Below are positions 17,386-26,330 of a DNA stretch of 64,000 bases, piece by piece; position 1 is the stretch's first letter; every line of letters begins with the position of its first letter. The notes under the pieces were generated by a model. It was not told where the DNA came from and did not search any database. It was given only the letters and a program-made list of their open reading frames with translations. The DNA is from Raoultibacter timonensis (GTDB lineage Bacteria; Actinomycetota; Coriobacteriia; Coriobacteriales; Eggerthellaceae): assembly GCF_900240215.1 (NCBI RefSeq), contig NZ_LT964679.1, positions 2,391,942 to 2,455,941 of the forward strand, given 5' to 3'. Position numbers and translations under genes: made by a program.

Positions 17386-18253
17386 CCCCGAGCACCTGGC
17401 AAAGGTACTCGTCAAGGCTGCCGTAGCGCTCGTCGACGGCATCGAGCGCCGCCCGCAAGAACCGCTCATCAGCCGAATTGAGCACACGCACGCCTTCATC
17501 GAGCTTGCCGGCCATACCGTAAGCGGAAAGGGAGTCGAGCACCTCCTGCGTACGCGTTTCCATGTACTTGTTCGTGGCCAGGTAATCGGCGAGAATTGCC
17601 TCGTAGGGCACGCCGAGCACGTGGAGCAGCAGCACAGCGGCAAGACCTGCGCGGTCCTTGCCCGCCGAGCAATGCCAAAGCACCGATCCGGGCTGCGCGG
17701 ACTCTTCGTCCTCCGCAACCGGGTCGGCACCGACGGGCGGCTCGTTTTCCAGCAGCTCATCGAAGAATTGCGCATAACCCTTGCTGCTCGTCTCGTCGAG
17801 CAGCATACTCGGGTATATCTCGATCATGAGATCCGCAGGGTTCTTCTCGATGGTCTTTACAGCTTTGAGCAAGCCTTTGATGCCGCCTTCGCGCGTGATG
17901 CCGAGCGCCTGGGTATTGAGGATCGGTATATCGACGAACTTCACGCCGTCGAACAGATCCTCGGGATCGGGGCTTTTCAGACGCTCTTCTTCGGTGCGGA
18001 AATCGAGCACTTTCGCAAGCCGGTACTCGTCGATGAGCGCCGCCGCATCGTGTTCGGTAGCGCCCGAAAGCGCGCCGGAGCGCAGCAGCATCTTAGGGCG
18101 GATCGACCTGCCGTCACGAGTCTTGATCCCGCCGAGATCGCGCGTGTTCGCAAGGCCTTCGAGCTCGATGTGCCCGTCGCCGTCGACGATCGCGCCGTCG
18201 GGCAGAGCGTCTTCTTCCAGTGCGATGCCCGGCATCGTGGGTATCAGATCCAT
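17336..18253 (-). CDS. Tyrosine-type protein phosphatase (DSP/PTP superfamily, Y_phosphatase3)
   Basis: 305 residues, cytoplasmic (no signal peptide). The catalytic loop WHCSAGKDRAGLAAVLLL contains the Cx5R signature (C around residue 193), and the N-terminal LEGLANTRDLGGIKTRDG is the usual entry motif of the PF13350 family. Members include lipid and tyrosine phosphatases, so the substrate is open. The start at 18253 was chosen because the family match begins about 30 residues later and GAAGGGA lies upstream; the open frame upstream is not similar to anything. It follows the dipeptidase gene by 98 bp. Its 3' end overlaps the antiporter 3' end on the other strand. Confidence 0.87.
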   Translation of the reverse strand: MDLIPTMPGIALEEDALPDGAIVDGDGHIELEGLANTRDLGGIKTRDGRSIRPKMLLRSGALSGATEHDAAALIDEYRLAKVLDFRTEEERLKSPDPEDLFDGVKFVDIPILNTQALGITREGGIKGLLKAVKTIEKNPADLMIEIYPSMLLDETSSKGYAQFFDELLENEPPVGADPVAEDEESAQPGSVLWHCSAGKDRAGLAAVLLLHVLGVPYEAILADYLATNKYMETRTQEVLDSLSAYGMAGKLDEGVRVLNSADERFLRAALDAVDERYGSLDEYLCQVLGVTPEKAEALRTKFLEG

Positions 18254-18351
18254 GGGGTATCCCTTCTCGTAAACTGCGCGCCTACGCCGCCGAAACGGCA
18301 AAGGCGCGCAGCTCTCAATACGTTCGGACCGCGATCGCGCAGCCCGCGTTC

Positions 18352-19758
18352 CTATGCGAAGTCGAGCTGCATGAGCCGATCGATCGTAAGGATGTAGATC
18401 TTGAGCGCGGTCTTGAGCATGTCCTCGCTCACACCCTCGTTCGCACTGTGCTCGCCCGCAATCCAATCGGGATGGGAAAGCCACGGCATGTTCGGCCCGA
18501 AGCTCGCACCCGAAGCGAATTCGCGCGCGTACGTGCCGCCGCCGATGGTAAACGGCTTCTCGTGCATACCCGTCGCATCGTTGAACGAATCAAGCAGCGC
18601 CTGAATCATCGGCGAGTCGGGTTCGACCAAGAACGGCACCATCAGAAGCGTGTTCTCGAAGGTCGCCCCGATGGCGTCGGCGCAAGCGCCGAGCTTCTCG
18701 ATGAGCTCGTCTGAAGTGATCGAAGTGGGATAGCGGATGTCGATGGTCTGCACGATGCGCCCGTCGTCCATGTGCACGGTGCCGCCGATGAGCGTCAGCG
18801 GGCCGAAGTACTCGTCGGAGGTCTTCACGCCGACGCCGCTGCCGTCGCTCGCCGAAAGCAGTTTATGCTGCAGTTCGAGGAAGGTCCGCTCGTCGGTCGA
18901 GCACAAGTCGTTCTCGAGCAGATAGTCCACGATGAGCCCGATCGCATTGATGGTACCCTCGGGCTTGGAAGCATGGCCGCCGATGCCCTGGGCGTCGAGG
19001 CGCGCATAGCCGTCTGCGTCGGATACGGTGATGCGGTCGGTTTCCTTCAGATCGGCTGCATCCGCTTTGACGACGGCGAAAGCCTGGGCGGCAACGGCGT
19101 TGGTGGCATCGCCCCCTTGGAAGTCGAAGATCACCGCATCGTCGCCCATCTTCTTGCTCGTATAGCGTCCGTCGAAGCCGCCTTTCTCGCCGTAGCACAC
19201 AGGGAAATCGGCATCGGGCGTGAATATGAACGCGGGGTCGTCATAGCGTTCGCGGTAATAGGCCACATCGCGCATGCCGCTTTCCTCGTTGCCGCCCATG
19301 ATCATGCGGATCGTGTAGGGCAGCTCGATGTTGTGCTGCGGGAAGAACTTCATGGCGTACATGGCAACGACGCTCGGACCTTTGTCGTCGAGGACGCCGC
19401 GTCCGATCAGATACCCGTCTTTGCGGGTAACTTGGAACGGCTCGAAGTTCCATCCGGAGCCGGCCGGCACCACATCGAGATGGCCGATGATGCCGATCTG
19501 GGTTTCGCTCTTGCCCGGCAAATCGGCGTACGCAATGTGGCCGTCGCAGTTATGGGCGTCGTAGCCGAGCTTTTCGGCAAGCGCAACGCCCGCCTTGAGC
19601 GCCTCGGCGGGGCCCGGGCCGTACGGAGCTCCCGGCGCAGCGTTGTCCAAATCCTCGGTGCTCGGTATGCGCACCAGGGTATCGATATCCTCGACGACCT
19701 GTTCCCAGACCTCGTCGATGTACGCGTCGATCTTCATGCTCAGCTCTTCGTGCTCCAT
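18352..19758 (-). CDS. pepV: M20-family dipeptidase (PepV/Sapep-like)
   Basis: 468 residues, cytoplasmic zinc metallopeptidase that releases the N-terminal residue of dipeptides. All metal-site motifs are visible: GHLDVVPAG (first His and catalytic Asp), GRGVLDDKGP (bridging Asp), GGNEESGM (catalytic Glu and metal Glu), FTPDADFPVCYGEKG, and near the end GGGTYAREFASGASFGPNMP with PWLSHPDWIAGEHSANE carrying the last His. Length fits PepV (about 470). AGGAGG lies six bases before the ATG. The phosphatase gene follows on the same strand. Confidence 0.92.
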   Translation of the reverse strand: MEHEELSMKIDAYIDEVWEQVVEDIDTLVRIPSTEDLDNAAPGAPYGPGPAEALKAGVALAEKLGYDAHNCDGHIAYADLPGKSETQIGIIGHLDVVPAGSGWNFEPFQVTRKDGYLIGRGVLDDKGPSVVAMYAMKFFPQHNIELPYTIRMIMGGNEESGMRDVAYYRERYDDPAFIFTPDADFPVCYGEKGGFDGRYTSKKMGDDAVIFDFQGGDATNAVAAQAFAVVKADAADLKETDRITVSDADGYARLDAQGIGGHASKPEGTINAIGLIVDYLLENDLCSTDERTFLELQHKLLSASDGSGVGVKTSDEYFGPLTLIGGTVHMDDGRIVQTIDIRYPTSITSDELIEKLGACADAIGATFENTLLMVPFLVEPDSPMIQALLDSFNDATGMHEKPFTIGGGTYAREFASGASFGPNMPWLSHPDWIAGEHSANEGVSEDMLKTALKIYILTIDRLMQLDFA

Positions 19759-19821
19759 GCCAGCCTCCTGTCATGTTCCTGCACGAATATCGGGGATAAA
19801 CCGTGCAGGTCTCGATTCTTC

Positions 19822-19850
19822 TTGGCGGTAGCTCCGCTATCCGCTATAAT
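19822..19850 (+). promoter_or_regulatory. Promoter of tRNA-Leu
   Basis: TTGGCG (19822-19827), a 17-bp spacer and a perfect TATAAT (19845-19850), ten bases before the tRNA. The best-matching sigma-70 promoter in the window. Confidence 0.85.
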
Positions 19851-19860
19851 TTCTGCTTGC

Positions 19861-19944
19861 GCCCGAGTGGCGGAATGGCAGACGCGGCGGTCTCAAAAAC
19901 CGTTGTCGAAAGACGTGCGAGTTCGACTCTCGCCTCGGGCACCA
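19861..19944 (+). tRNA. tRNA-Leu (anticodon CAA)
   Basis: Acceptor arms GCCCGAG (19861-19867) and CTCGGGC (19934-19940) pair fully; discriminator A and an encoded CCA end follow. The anticodon loop CTCAAAA closed by GCGGT/ACCGT gives CAA, which reads UUG. A long variable arm and the T loop GTTCGACTC complete a class II tRNA. Confidence 0.96.
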
Positions 19945-19957
19945 TACCGCAAACGCA

Positions 19958-19985
19958 AGCAGCCCCGCAACGGGGCTGCTTTTAT
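19958..19985 (+). terminator. Rho-independent terminator of tRNA-Leu
   Basis: Perfect 10-bp stem AGCAGCCCCG / CGGGGCTGCT with loop CAA, followed by TTTATT. Confidence 0.92.
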
Positions 19986-20176
19986 TATGCGACGAGCGCT
20001 GTTCGAGCGCATCTTTTGTTGCCGAGATGCAACGAGCCGTCACCGACGCGCACCGAAGGCTCGCACGATGACTCGTCCGCACAGGTGCCGCTCGCGTCGT
20101 CTGCGGGGGTGCAACCGTCCGCCGCATGTGGGCGCTTAGTTCGAACCGCGCAGGCATCCCGAGTGCGAACCGGATC

Positions 20177-21514
20177 CTAAGCGTTCGCTTCCGGGTTTTC
20201 GCATACGCCTATGAAGAGCGGTACGCCTTGCGACGAACGAATCTCGAACAGGAACGGTCGGTCGAGTGTGAACTCTATCTCCTTGAGGTTATCGGGGGCG
20301 GCCGACATCTCCGAAATGCCGATATCGGTGTATGCGCTCGCCTCGGCGCCGTTCTCATCCCACATGATGTAGCTTTCCTGCTTGATGTGGGAGATGTAGG
20401 CGGGCGTTGAAGTCAGCTTCGAAAAATCGGCTTCGTCGGAAAACGCCGTCTTCATGCCGAGCGATTCGAGCGGCGGAATCAGGTCGAACGAGCTTGCAAA
20501 CGTCGTCTTGGGCACCGTGTAGGTGATGTAGGCCGCATCGTCGGGATCTGCGGTGAACGCCTCTTCGAGGAGCGCTTCGTCGGAGATGATGTCGTGCGCG
20601 CTCACGCCCTCGGCCGGCAGCACGAACGACATCGTGGCCCCGCCGACGAAATCGAGGCTGGCCCGCGTATAGGTATCGGTCTGTACGAAATCGCGCGGCT
20701 TGTCGAGCCGCTGCATCATGAACTCGACCGTCACATCGCCGCTCGCGGTATGAAACGTATCCTCCCTGGTGCTGGCAGCATCGAACTGGTCCGACCAGCT
20801 GCCCTTGAAATACACCGTGTTGATGATCGACATGAGCTGATCGCTCGTCGTCTGCACCTCGGGCTCGATCGTACCGTTCGTGTTCGCGGAAATCCAATCG
20901 GCAATCGCCGCATCGGCTTCGGGCGTGCCGAACTCGACCGAGAACGGCGTCGCGTAGAACTGCTGGGTGGCAACGTCGACGAAATCCTGCTCGAACGAAT
21001 CGCCCTCGCGCATCCAGATGGAGTTGGCAAGATCGATCTTCGAGAACGGATCGCCGTAGAAGACGCGGTAGAGGTTGCCCGCCTCGAGGGGAACCTCCGA
21101 GGGGTCGGGCGCTTTGAGCACCGCGTTCATCTCGTCGGCCGTCTGCCCCGCCGCTCCCTGCGTAGCGAGTGCTAAAGCATAGTAGAGGCTGATGGGCGAA
21201 TAGGTGCTGTTCTCGGATTCTTCCCCGAGCACCGCGCTCGCGGTCTTGTACGAAAAACCCGAAAGCGATTCGACGAACTCCTCGTCGAGTGGGTTTTCGT
21301 CAAGCGTTTTCATCCACGCTTCGCCGTCGTCCTCCGATGGCGTTTGTGGAAAGGCGGGCGACGCCACGGCATACGCATCCGCCGTAGAGGCGGACGCGCC
21401 GCCGGGCGCTTCGCCGCCCGATGGGGCATCGTTCGTACCGCCCGAACACGCAGCGAGCGCCAGCGCACCTGCTAAACAGGCGATCGCGCCGATCGCGATC
21501 AAGTGTCGTTTCAT
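20177..21514 (-). CDS. Serpin-family protease inhibitor, predicted lipoprotein
   Basis: 445 residues. The N-terminus is a lipoprotein signal (MKRHLIAIGAIACLAGALAL, lipobox LAAC), so it should be anchored on the outer face of the membrane. The serpin fold is clear: NSTYSPISLYYALALATQGA, INTVYFKGSWSDQFDAAST, the breach/gate strands, and the signature LDRPFLFEIRSSQGVPLFIG at the C-terminus. The reactive-centre loop lies in DENGAEASAYTDIGISEMSA; the hinge Gly-Ala-Glu-Ala-Ser-Ala fits an inhibitory serpin, but the scissile bond and thus the target protease cannot be fixed. TATACT (21603-21608, minus strand) is a possible -10. Two genes upstream lies a secreted papain-like peptidase, which may be a partner or target. 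Confidence 0.92.
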   Translation of the reverse strand: MKRHLIAIGAIACLAGALALAACSGGTNDAPSGGEAPGGASASTADAYAVASPAFPQTPSEDDGEAWMKTLDENPLDEEFVESLSGFSYKTASAVLGEESENSTYSPISLYYALALATQGAAGQTADEMNAVLKAPDPSEVPLEAGNLYRVFYGDPFSKIDLANSIWMREGDSFEQDFVDVATQQFYATPFSVEFGTPEADAAIADWISANTNGTIEPEVQTTSDQLMSIINTVYFKGSWSDQFDAASTREDTFHTASGDVTVEFMMQRLDKPRDFVQTDTYTRASLDFVGGATMSFVLPAEGVSAHDIISDEALLEEAFTADPDDAAYITYTVPKTTFASSFDLIPPLESLGMKTAFSDEADFSKLTSTPAYISHIKQESYIMWDENGAEASAYTDIGISEMSAAPDNLKEIEFTLDRPFLFEIRSSQGVPLFIGVCENPEANA

Positions 21515-21695
21515 ATCGATTCTTCCCTTCGACCTGCAGGATGCTGGATACGCAGCCTGCCGTGCCGCACGGCAGACGCTCGTGCCGCACGCATTGCCTA
21601 TGCAGTATAGCGACGCTTAACCGGCTCGACAATCGCAACCGCCGAAACGTTGCTGCTACGAATACGAATCGGGCCCGCCGATTGTCGGATCTTTT

Positions 21696-22451
21696 TCAGC
21701 ATGTTTCGAATACGAAGGTATCGTCGGTTGAAAGATCGGCGCAGAAGCGGTAGCCCATGACGTCGAACGCCCGCAGATCGGCGCTGTCCTCGATGCCGTT
21801 TTCGGCACACCAGCGCGCCATCGAACCGCGCGCCGCTTTCGCAGCCGTGGCCCGCTGTACGAGCCTGCCGCCCTGCATGCGGCCGAACAAGCACGTTACC
21901 ACATCCATGCCGAGCCGATCGACATACGGCAGCACCGCCTTGGCGTACTCGACCGACGCGAGGTTGACGATGAGGTCGGTCTCCTCGGCAAGCGCCCGAG
22001 CAAGCGTGTCGCCCCAATAGCCGTACACGTCCTTCGCGCCACCCACCGCCAGCTTCGCCTGCATCTCGAGCCGATACGGCACCACGGCATCGAACGGGCG
22101 CACCACGCCGTAGAACCCCGAGAGGATGCGCAGGTGTTCCTGCAGGTATTCGAGGTGGGACTCCTCCATCACCGTCGGCGCCAGATGCTGGTACTGGATG
22201 CCCTCGTACGAGAACACCGCAGGCGAGAGCGGCGCGCCTGCACCCCGCAGATCCATCGTGCGAAAGCGCTGGTAGTTGAGCTCGGTCAGCGCATCGCTCG
22301 TCTTCCAGAGCCGCTGCGCTTCGGCGTAGTCGAGCTTTCGGATCGCCCGCATGAGGACCTCCGCATGCTCGGTGAAGCGGGGCAGATCGCGCCACGCGAA
22401 CCCGTCATCGACGACGTTCATCTTCTTTGCGGGAGAAACGATGATTTTCAT
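21696..22451 (-). CDS. yaaA: YaaA-family peroxide stress protein
   Basis: 251 residues, full length for the family (UPF0246). Recognised by MKIIVSPAKKMNVVDD, the central SGFYGVVRPFDAVVPYRLEM and the C-terminal KAARGSMARWC. The E. coli member binds DNA and lowers free iron during hydrogen peroxide stress. Its ATG overlaps the stop of the upstream peptidase gene (ATGA), so it is probably translated by coupling, an unexpected pairing of a cytoplasmic stress protein with a secreted enzyme. Confidence 0.92.
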   Translation of the reverse strand: MKIIVSPAKKMNVVDDGFAWRDLPRFTEHAEVLMRAIRKLDYAEAQRLWKTSDALTELNYQRFRTMDLRGAGAPLSPAVFSYEGIQYQHLAPTVMEESHLEYLQEHLRILSGFYGVVRPFDAVVPYRLEMQAKLAVGGAKDVYGYWGDTLARALAEETDLIVNLASVEYAKAVLPYVDRLGMDVVTCLFGRMQGGRLVQRATAAKAARGSMARWCAENGIEDSADLRAFDVMGYRFCADLSTDDTFVFETC

Positions 22452-25054
22452 CGAGAGCGCTTCGCCCCCGAGCTCCGACGAACCGCATACGAGGTGATCG
22501 CCGCAGCGAAAGCCAGCCCCGCCGCAGAACCCACGACCGCCATCGGCACCGCCGCGCGATCTCCCGCCGCCGCCAAGCTTCCCACCTGGCGGTCGGGCTG
22601 ATCGACATTCGGGGTGGGCAGCGGCTCGACACCCTGGCTACCGCCGCTCGAAATCGTTACGACGCACTGAGCCGCAACGCTCATGTCGGCATCGCTTTCG
22701 GCGCGCACGGTTACGGTGCCCGGCTTGAGCGCCGTGAGCACCGTGACGGCTTCGCCGCTCGTGCTCCGGCCTGTTTCAAGTCGAACGCTCCCGACGTCTC
22801 CGGTCACCGACCAGGCCACCGTCGAAAGCGGCAGATTCTCGCTGCCTTCGAGCACGGCCGTCAATTCGACGGGCGCTTCCTCGCCCGCCGAGAGATCGAG
22901 GGAAACCTTGTTTCTGCTGAGCGAAAGCGAACGGGGATACCCCGTCACATTGGCATCCGTTCGGGCCAAATAGTTTTCGGCGCAGGCCATGGCGGCAAAA
23001 GTCCAACACGACCCGAGATCGCCCTGGTTCCTCACCGGCGTGAGCGTTCCCTCTCGGCGCAGATCGAACGAGGAAGGCAGATCGGCCGCAAGGCTCAACG
23101 GGTCGATAGCCGAATCCCCCGCCGAACCGTCGATGCGCACGCCGATGCCGCCGTAGAGCTCGGGGTTGACGGACGTTACCGCGATGCTGTCTTCGGTCCT
23201 CTCGCGCACCTCGTCTTCGCCGAGCGGATCGCGCTGGCGAAGTCCGACCTCTGCGCACGCCTCAACCTGCGCGTCGACCCCGTCGGCCACGGGGGAAGCG
23301 GCGCGTCCGTACAAGGCATCTTGTCCGCCGCCACCCGAAGCCGGATCGTCGGTATAGGCGCGAATACTCGGGTAGAATCCCTGCTCGCCCACATCGGTAA
23401 CCGTCCCGCCCTCGTCGATGAACGCCCGTCCGCTCACCTCGACGATACCGCTGATCTCGCCGGGCACGTTCGCGGATACGCCCATCCGAACCTTGTCGCC
23501 CTGCGCTGCGGGCCGCACGGTCACGTCGATGCGAAACGCATCCCCCGGCTCGATGGCCGCGGCATCGCCGAGATGGACGGTGTAGTAGCCGCCATAGCGT
23601 TTCTCGCCGGTGGCCACGGTTTCGGTCTGCCCGTTCGTCGTGACCGCTATCTCGTAGCGCGCCGCCGATCCGATCGAAAACGAAACGGCCCTGAGCGTTT
23701 CGCGTTCCGATTGCCGGTTCACGAAAACCTCCGACGCAGTGAATGCTTCGTCGCTGGTCCAGAACAGGTTCGTTCCGTACGGGTCGTTGAGGTACTGATG
23801 GTTGTAGCTTTCGGATGAATCCCCTGCCATGAACACCGTCGGATTGTTCGTGCCGATAAAGGCGTCTTCGTACGAAACGTAAAAGTACCCGCCCTCCCCG
23901 GCATCGTCGCCCCACGAGTTCTTGCAGATGAGCGCGCCGTCGTTGTGCGGCTTAGGAGTGGATGCGCCGGTATACCCGAAGCGGTCCAGCGCATAGGGAT
24001 TGCCCTCGAAGCGATCTTTGGAATACGTATCGTCCCATCCGACCACCGTGACGATGTGGCCGCCGTCGTACGATACGCCGTCCTCTACAGCCTGGTACTC
24101 GAAATCCCGCTTGTCGACGAACAGATGCGTGTTGTCCTGCGTAGCGTAGCAGAGCGCCCACAGCACGTAGATGTCGGCAGCGCCGTACGTCATGACGGCC
24201 GCTTTCAAATCATCGAGGAAGCTCGCGCTCTGCCCCGAAGGCAGATACAGCGCATTCTGCACATGGTAGGGCGATTGCGTGCCCAGATCGCGGTATTCGA
24301 AAGGACCGGCAGCGCTATACGGATCGTCGGATTCCGCTACAGGGCCCGCCCACTGCGAGAAATACGCCTGCGACATGAGAAAATGACCGCCTCCGTTAAC
24401 GCCGTAATCCCATGCAAAGCCCGAAGCGGAGTCGTTGAGCGCCGTAAGCATGTTCATTTCCGAAAGGTCGAGAGACGACACGGAGGCGGGTTCCATATGG
24501 CGCTGCATATCGAGCGTATAGGGGTTCGCCGGGTCGAACGCCCCGTCTAGGCTTTCGACTACCACGTAGTAGCGGCCGTCACCGACGGCGCAGCGAATGC
24601 TCTGCAAGCCCGATTCGAACGACGATTCGCGCAGCGTCACACCGCTTTCGTCGCAGAGCCGCATCCGATAGGCGGCTTGAACCGGCGAGGTAAGCATCAA
24701 AGCCACCTCACCCGTATCTTCGGGGTCGATCGCGTACCAATCGACATCGTCGGCCGAATGGACGGTCGCCTCCACCCGGGCGGGAAATCCCGTATCGGTA
24801 GCCTGCGCAGCCGTATCGTTCGGCTCGAAACGGTCGGGCGCTGCAGCATGCCCCCCTTCGGCCAAGCGGGTTTCTTCCAGCGGCGCAACGGGTTTCAGGG
24901 CATCTTGCGGAAGATCTTCCCCGCTCGACGGCTCATCGGCAAAGGCGCCCCTGGGGCCAACGCCCGCGACGGGACACGCCAGCAGAAATGCGAGGGCAAG
25001 CGCCAGCAGCAAGACGAGGGAGCGCCTGGCAGCCCCGATACGCATCGTAGTCAT
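22448..25054 (-). CDS. Secreted papain-like (C1) cysteine peptidase with permuted catalytic order
   Basis: 868 residues, exported and membrane-anchored: signal peptide at 1-40, C-terminal helix (PMAVVGSAAGLAFAAAITSY) and basic tail. Parts in order: PPC-like domain starting DRFEPNDTAAQATD; the segment that normally follows the catalytic cysteine (SSLDLSEMNML, GGGHFLMSQAYFSQWAGPV); catalytic His333 (DGGHIVTVVGWDD) and Asn379 (ICKNSWG); a lectin-like beta domain; then, at residues about 665-715, the segment that normally comes first, LPSSFDLRREGTLTPVRNQG with Cys683 (GSCWTFA); a Big2-like domain; the membrane helix. All catalytic residues are present but the Cys half lies 350 residues after the His half. 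GGAGG precedes the ATG at 25054 by nine bases. Confidence 0.85.
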   Translation of the reverse strand: MTTMRIGAARRSLVLLLALALAFLLACPVAGVGPRGAFADEPSSGEDLPQDALKPVAPLEETRLAEGGHAAAPDRFEPNDTAAQATDTGFPARVEATVHSADDVDWYAIDPEDTGEVALMLTSPVQAAYRMRLCDESGVTLRESSFESGLQSIRCAVGDGRYYVVVESLDGAFDPANPYTLDMQRHMEPASVSSLDLSEMNMLTALNDSASGFAWDYGVNGGGHFLMSQAYFSQWAGPVAESDDPYSAAGPFEYRDLGTQSPYHVQNALYLPSGQSASFLDDLKAAVMTYGAADIYVLWALCYATQDNTHLFVDKRDFEYQAVEDGVSYDGGHIVTVVGWDDTYSKDRFEGNPYALDRFGYTGASTPKPHNDGALICKNSWGDDAGEGGYFYVSYEDAFIGTNNPTVFMAGDSSESYNHQYLNDPYGTNLFWTSDEAFTASEVFVNRQSERETLRAVSFSIGSAARYEIAVTTNGQTETVATGEKRYGGYYTVHLGDAAAIEPGDAFRIDVTVRPAAQGDKVRMGVSANVPGEISGIVEVSGRAFIDEGGTVTDVGEQGFYPSIRAYTDDPASGGGGQDALYGRAASPVADGVDAQVEACAEVGLRQRDPLGEDEVRERTEDSIAVTSVNPELYGGIGVRIDGSAGDSAIDPLSLAADLPSSFDLRREGTLTPVRNQGDLGSCWTFAAMACAENYLARTDANVTGYPRSLSLSRNKVSLDLSAGEEAPVELTAVLEGSENLPLSTVAWSVTGDVGSVRLETGRSTSGEAVTVLTALKPGTVTVRAESDADMSVAAQCVVTISSGGSQGVEPLPTPNVDQPDRQVGSLAAAGDRAAVPMAVVGSAAGLAFAAAITSYAVRRSSGAKRSR

Positions 25055-25136
25055 GATCACGAACCTCCAGCCTTTCGCGGTCTTCGGTGCGCATCAGTAT
25101 ACCAAGCCAAGCGCTGCGCGCAATCGCCCGAAACCC

Positions 25137-26330
25137 CTACTGGTACCTGAGCGACTCGACCGGATCGAGCTTTGCCGCACGGCGCGCCGGATAATACCCG
25201 AACACGACGCCGATGAGCACGCAGACGCCGACGGCTCCGAGGATGACGGGCAGCGATATGGCCGGCACGACCGTCATGCCGGGCTGCATCGCACCGACCG
25301 CCGCACCGAGGCCCCATGCGCCGAGCAGCCCCATGACGATGCCGATGACGCCCCCCATCACGCACAGCATGATCGCCTCGAGCAAAAACTGCTTCGTGAT
25401 GTCGCGCCGCCTGGCACCGAGCGATTTACGCAGACCGATCTCGCGAATGCGCTCCGTCACGTTGGTCAGCATCATGTTCATGATACCCACACCGCCGACG
25501 AAGAGCGAGATGGACGCCACCGATCCCATAAGCAGCGAGAACGAAGCCATGGTCGTCTCCATCTCCTTGATGATAGAGTCGAAGGAGAACACGTACACAT
25601 CGTCTTCGCCCGCCAAACCGAAGTAACGCGCCACCGTAGAAGTGGTGGTGGCAACGACCGATTCGATATCGGCACCCTCTCGAACAAAGCCGGTGATCTG
25701 CAGGTAGCCGTCCGTGACGCCGAGGCGCTGCACGGCCGTCGAATACGGAACGTAGATCATCGTCCCGTAGGACACGAGCGTCGACGACTGGAGCACGCCG
25801 ATGATCTGGTAGTCGTCGTTTCCGATATGGATGGTCTGCCCGACCGCCTGCGCATCGACGCTGCCGAACACCTCTTTGACCGAGTTCTGATCGATCACCG
25901 CGTAGCGGGCGCCGTTCTTCTCCTCGCTCTCGGTAAACAGCCTGCCCGATTCGAGGTTCGAGCCGTTTGCGATAAAATACTCGGGCTTCGCGCAGAAGAT
26001 CGTGGCGTTTTCAACGGTGGTGGTCCCCGTGCCGACCGAAGTGCCGATCTGCGTCGACCCCGTGATGAACTCGTAATCGGGCATCATCTGCTCAAGTGCA
26101 TCGAGATCGTCGAACGTGATCCCCTGCGGTGCATTCACGCTGATCGCAACCTGACGGGCCTGAGCGAATCCCAGCTCGCCCATGAGCGTGTTCTGTATGC
26201 CCCCGATGAGCGAAGTCATGGCGATAACGGCCGATATGCCGATCACGATGCCGAGGATCGTAAGAAACGACCGCCCCTTGTTCGCCGCAAGCGCATACCA
26301 CGTTTCGTAGAGGAGATCGCCGAGCTTCAT
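25137..26330 (-). CDS. MacB-like ABC transporter permease
   Basis: 397 residues. One helix near the N-terminus (FLTILGIVIGISAVIAMTSL), a large extracytoplasmic MacB_PCD domain (about 45-270), then three C-terminal helices with the FtsX-family core GGVGIMNMMLTNVTERIREI and GLRKSLGARRRDI. Together with the ATPase and the adaptor upstream it forms a tripartite-type exporter as in Gram-positive YknXYZ; such systems move peptides, antibiotics or lipids, and the cargo here is unknown. The start at 26330 overlaps the ATPase stop (ATGA). Confidence 0.92.
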   Translation of the reverse strand: MKLGDLLYETWYALAANKGRSFLTILGIVIGISAVIAMTSLIGGIQNTLMGELGFAQARQVAISVNAPQGITFDDLDALEQMMPDYEFITGSTQIGTSVGTGTTTVENATIFCAKPEYFIANGSNLESGRLFTESEEKNGARYAVIDQNSVKEVFGSVDAQAVGQTIHIGNDDYQIIGVLQSSTLVSYGTMIYVPYSTAVQRLGVTDGYLQITGFVREGADIESVVATTTSTVARYFGLAGEDDVYVFSFDSIIKEMETTMASFSLLMGSVASISLFVGGVGIMNMMLTNVTERIREIGLRKSLGARRRDITKQFLLEAIMLCVMGGVIGIVMGLLGAWGLGAAVGAMQPGMTVVPAISLPVILGAVGVCVLIGVVFGYYPARRAAKLDPVESLRYQ

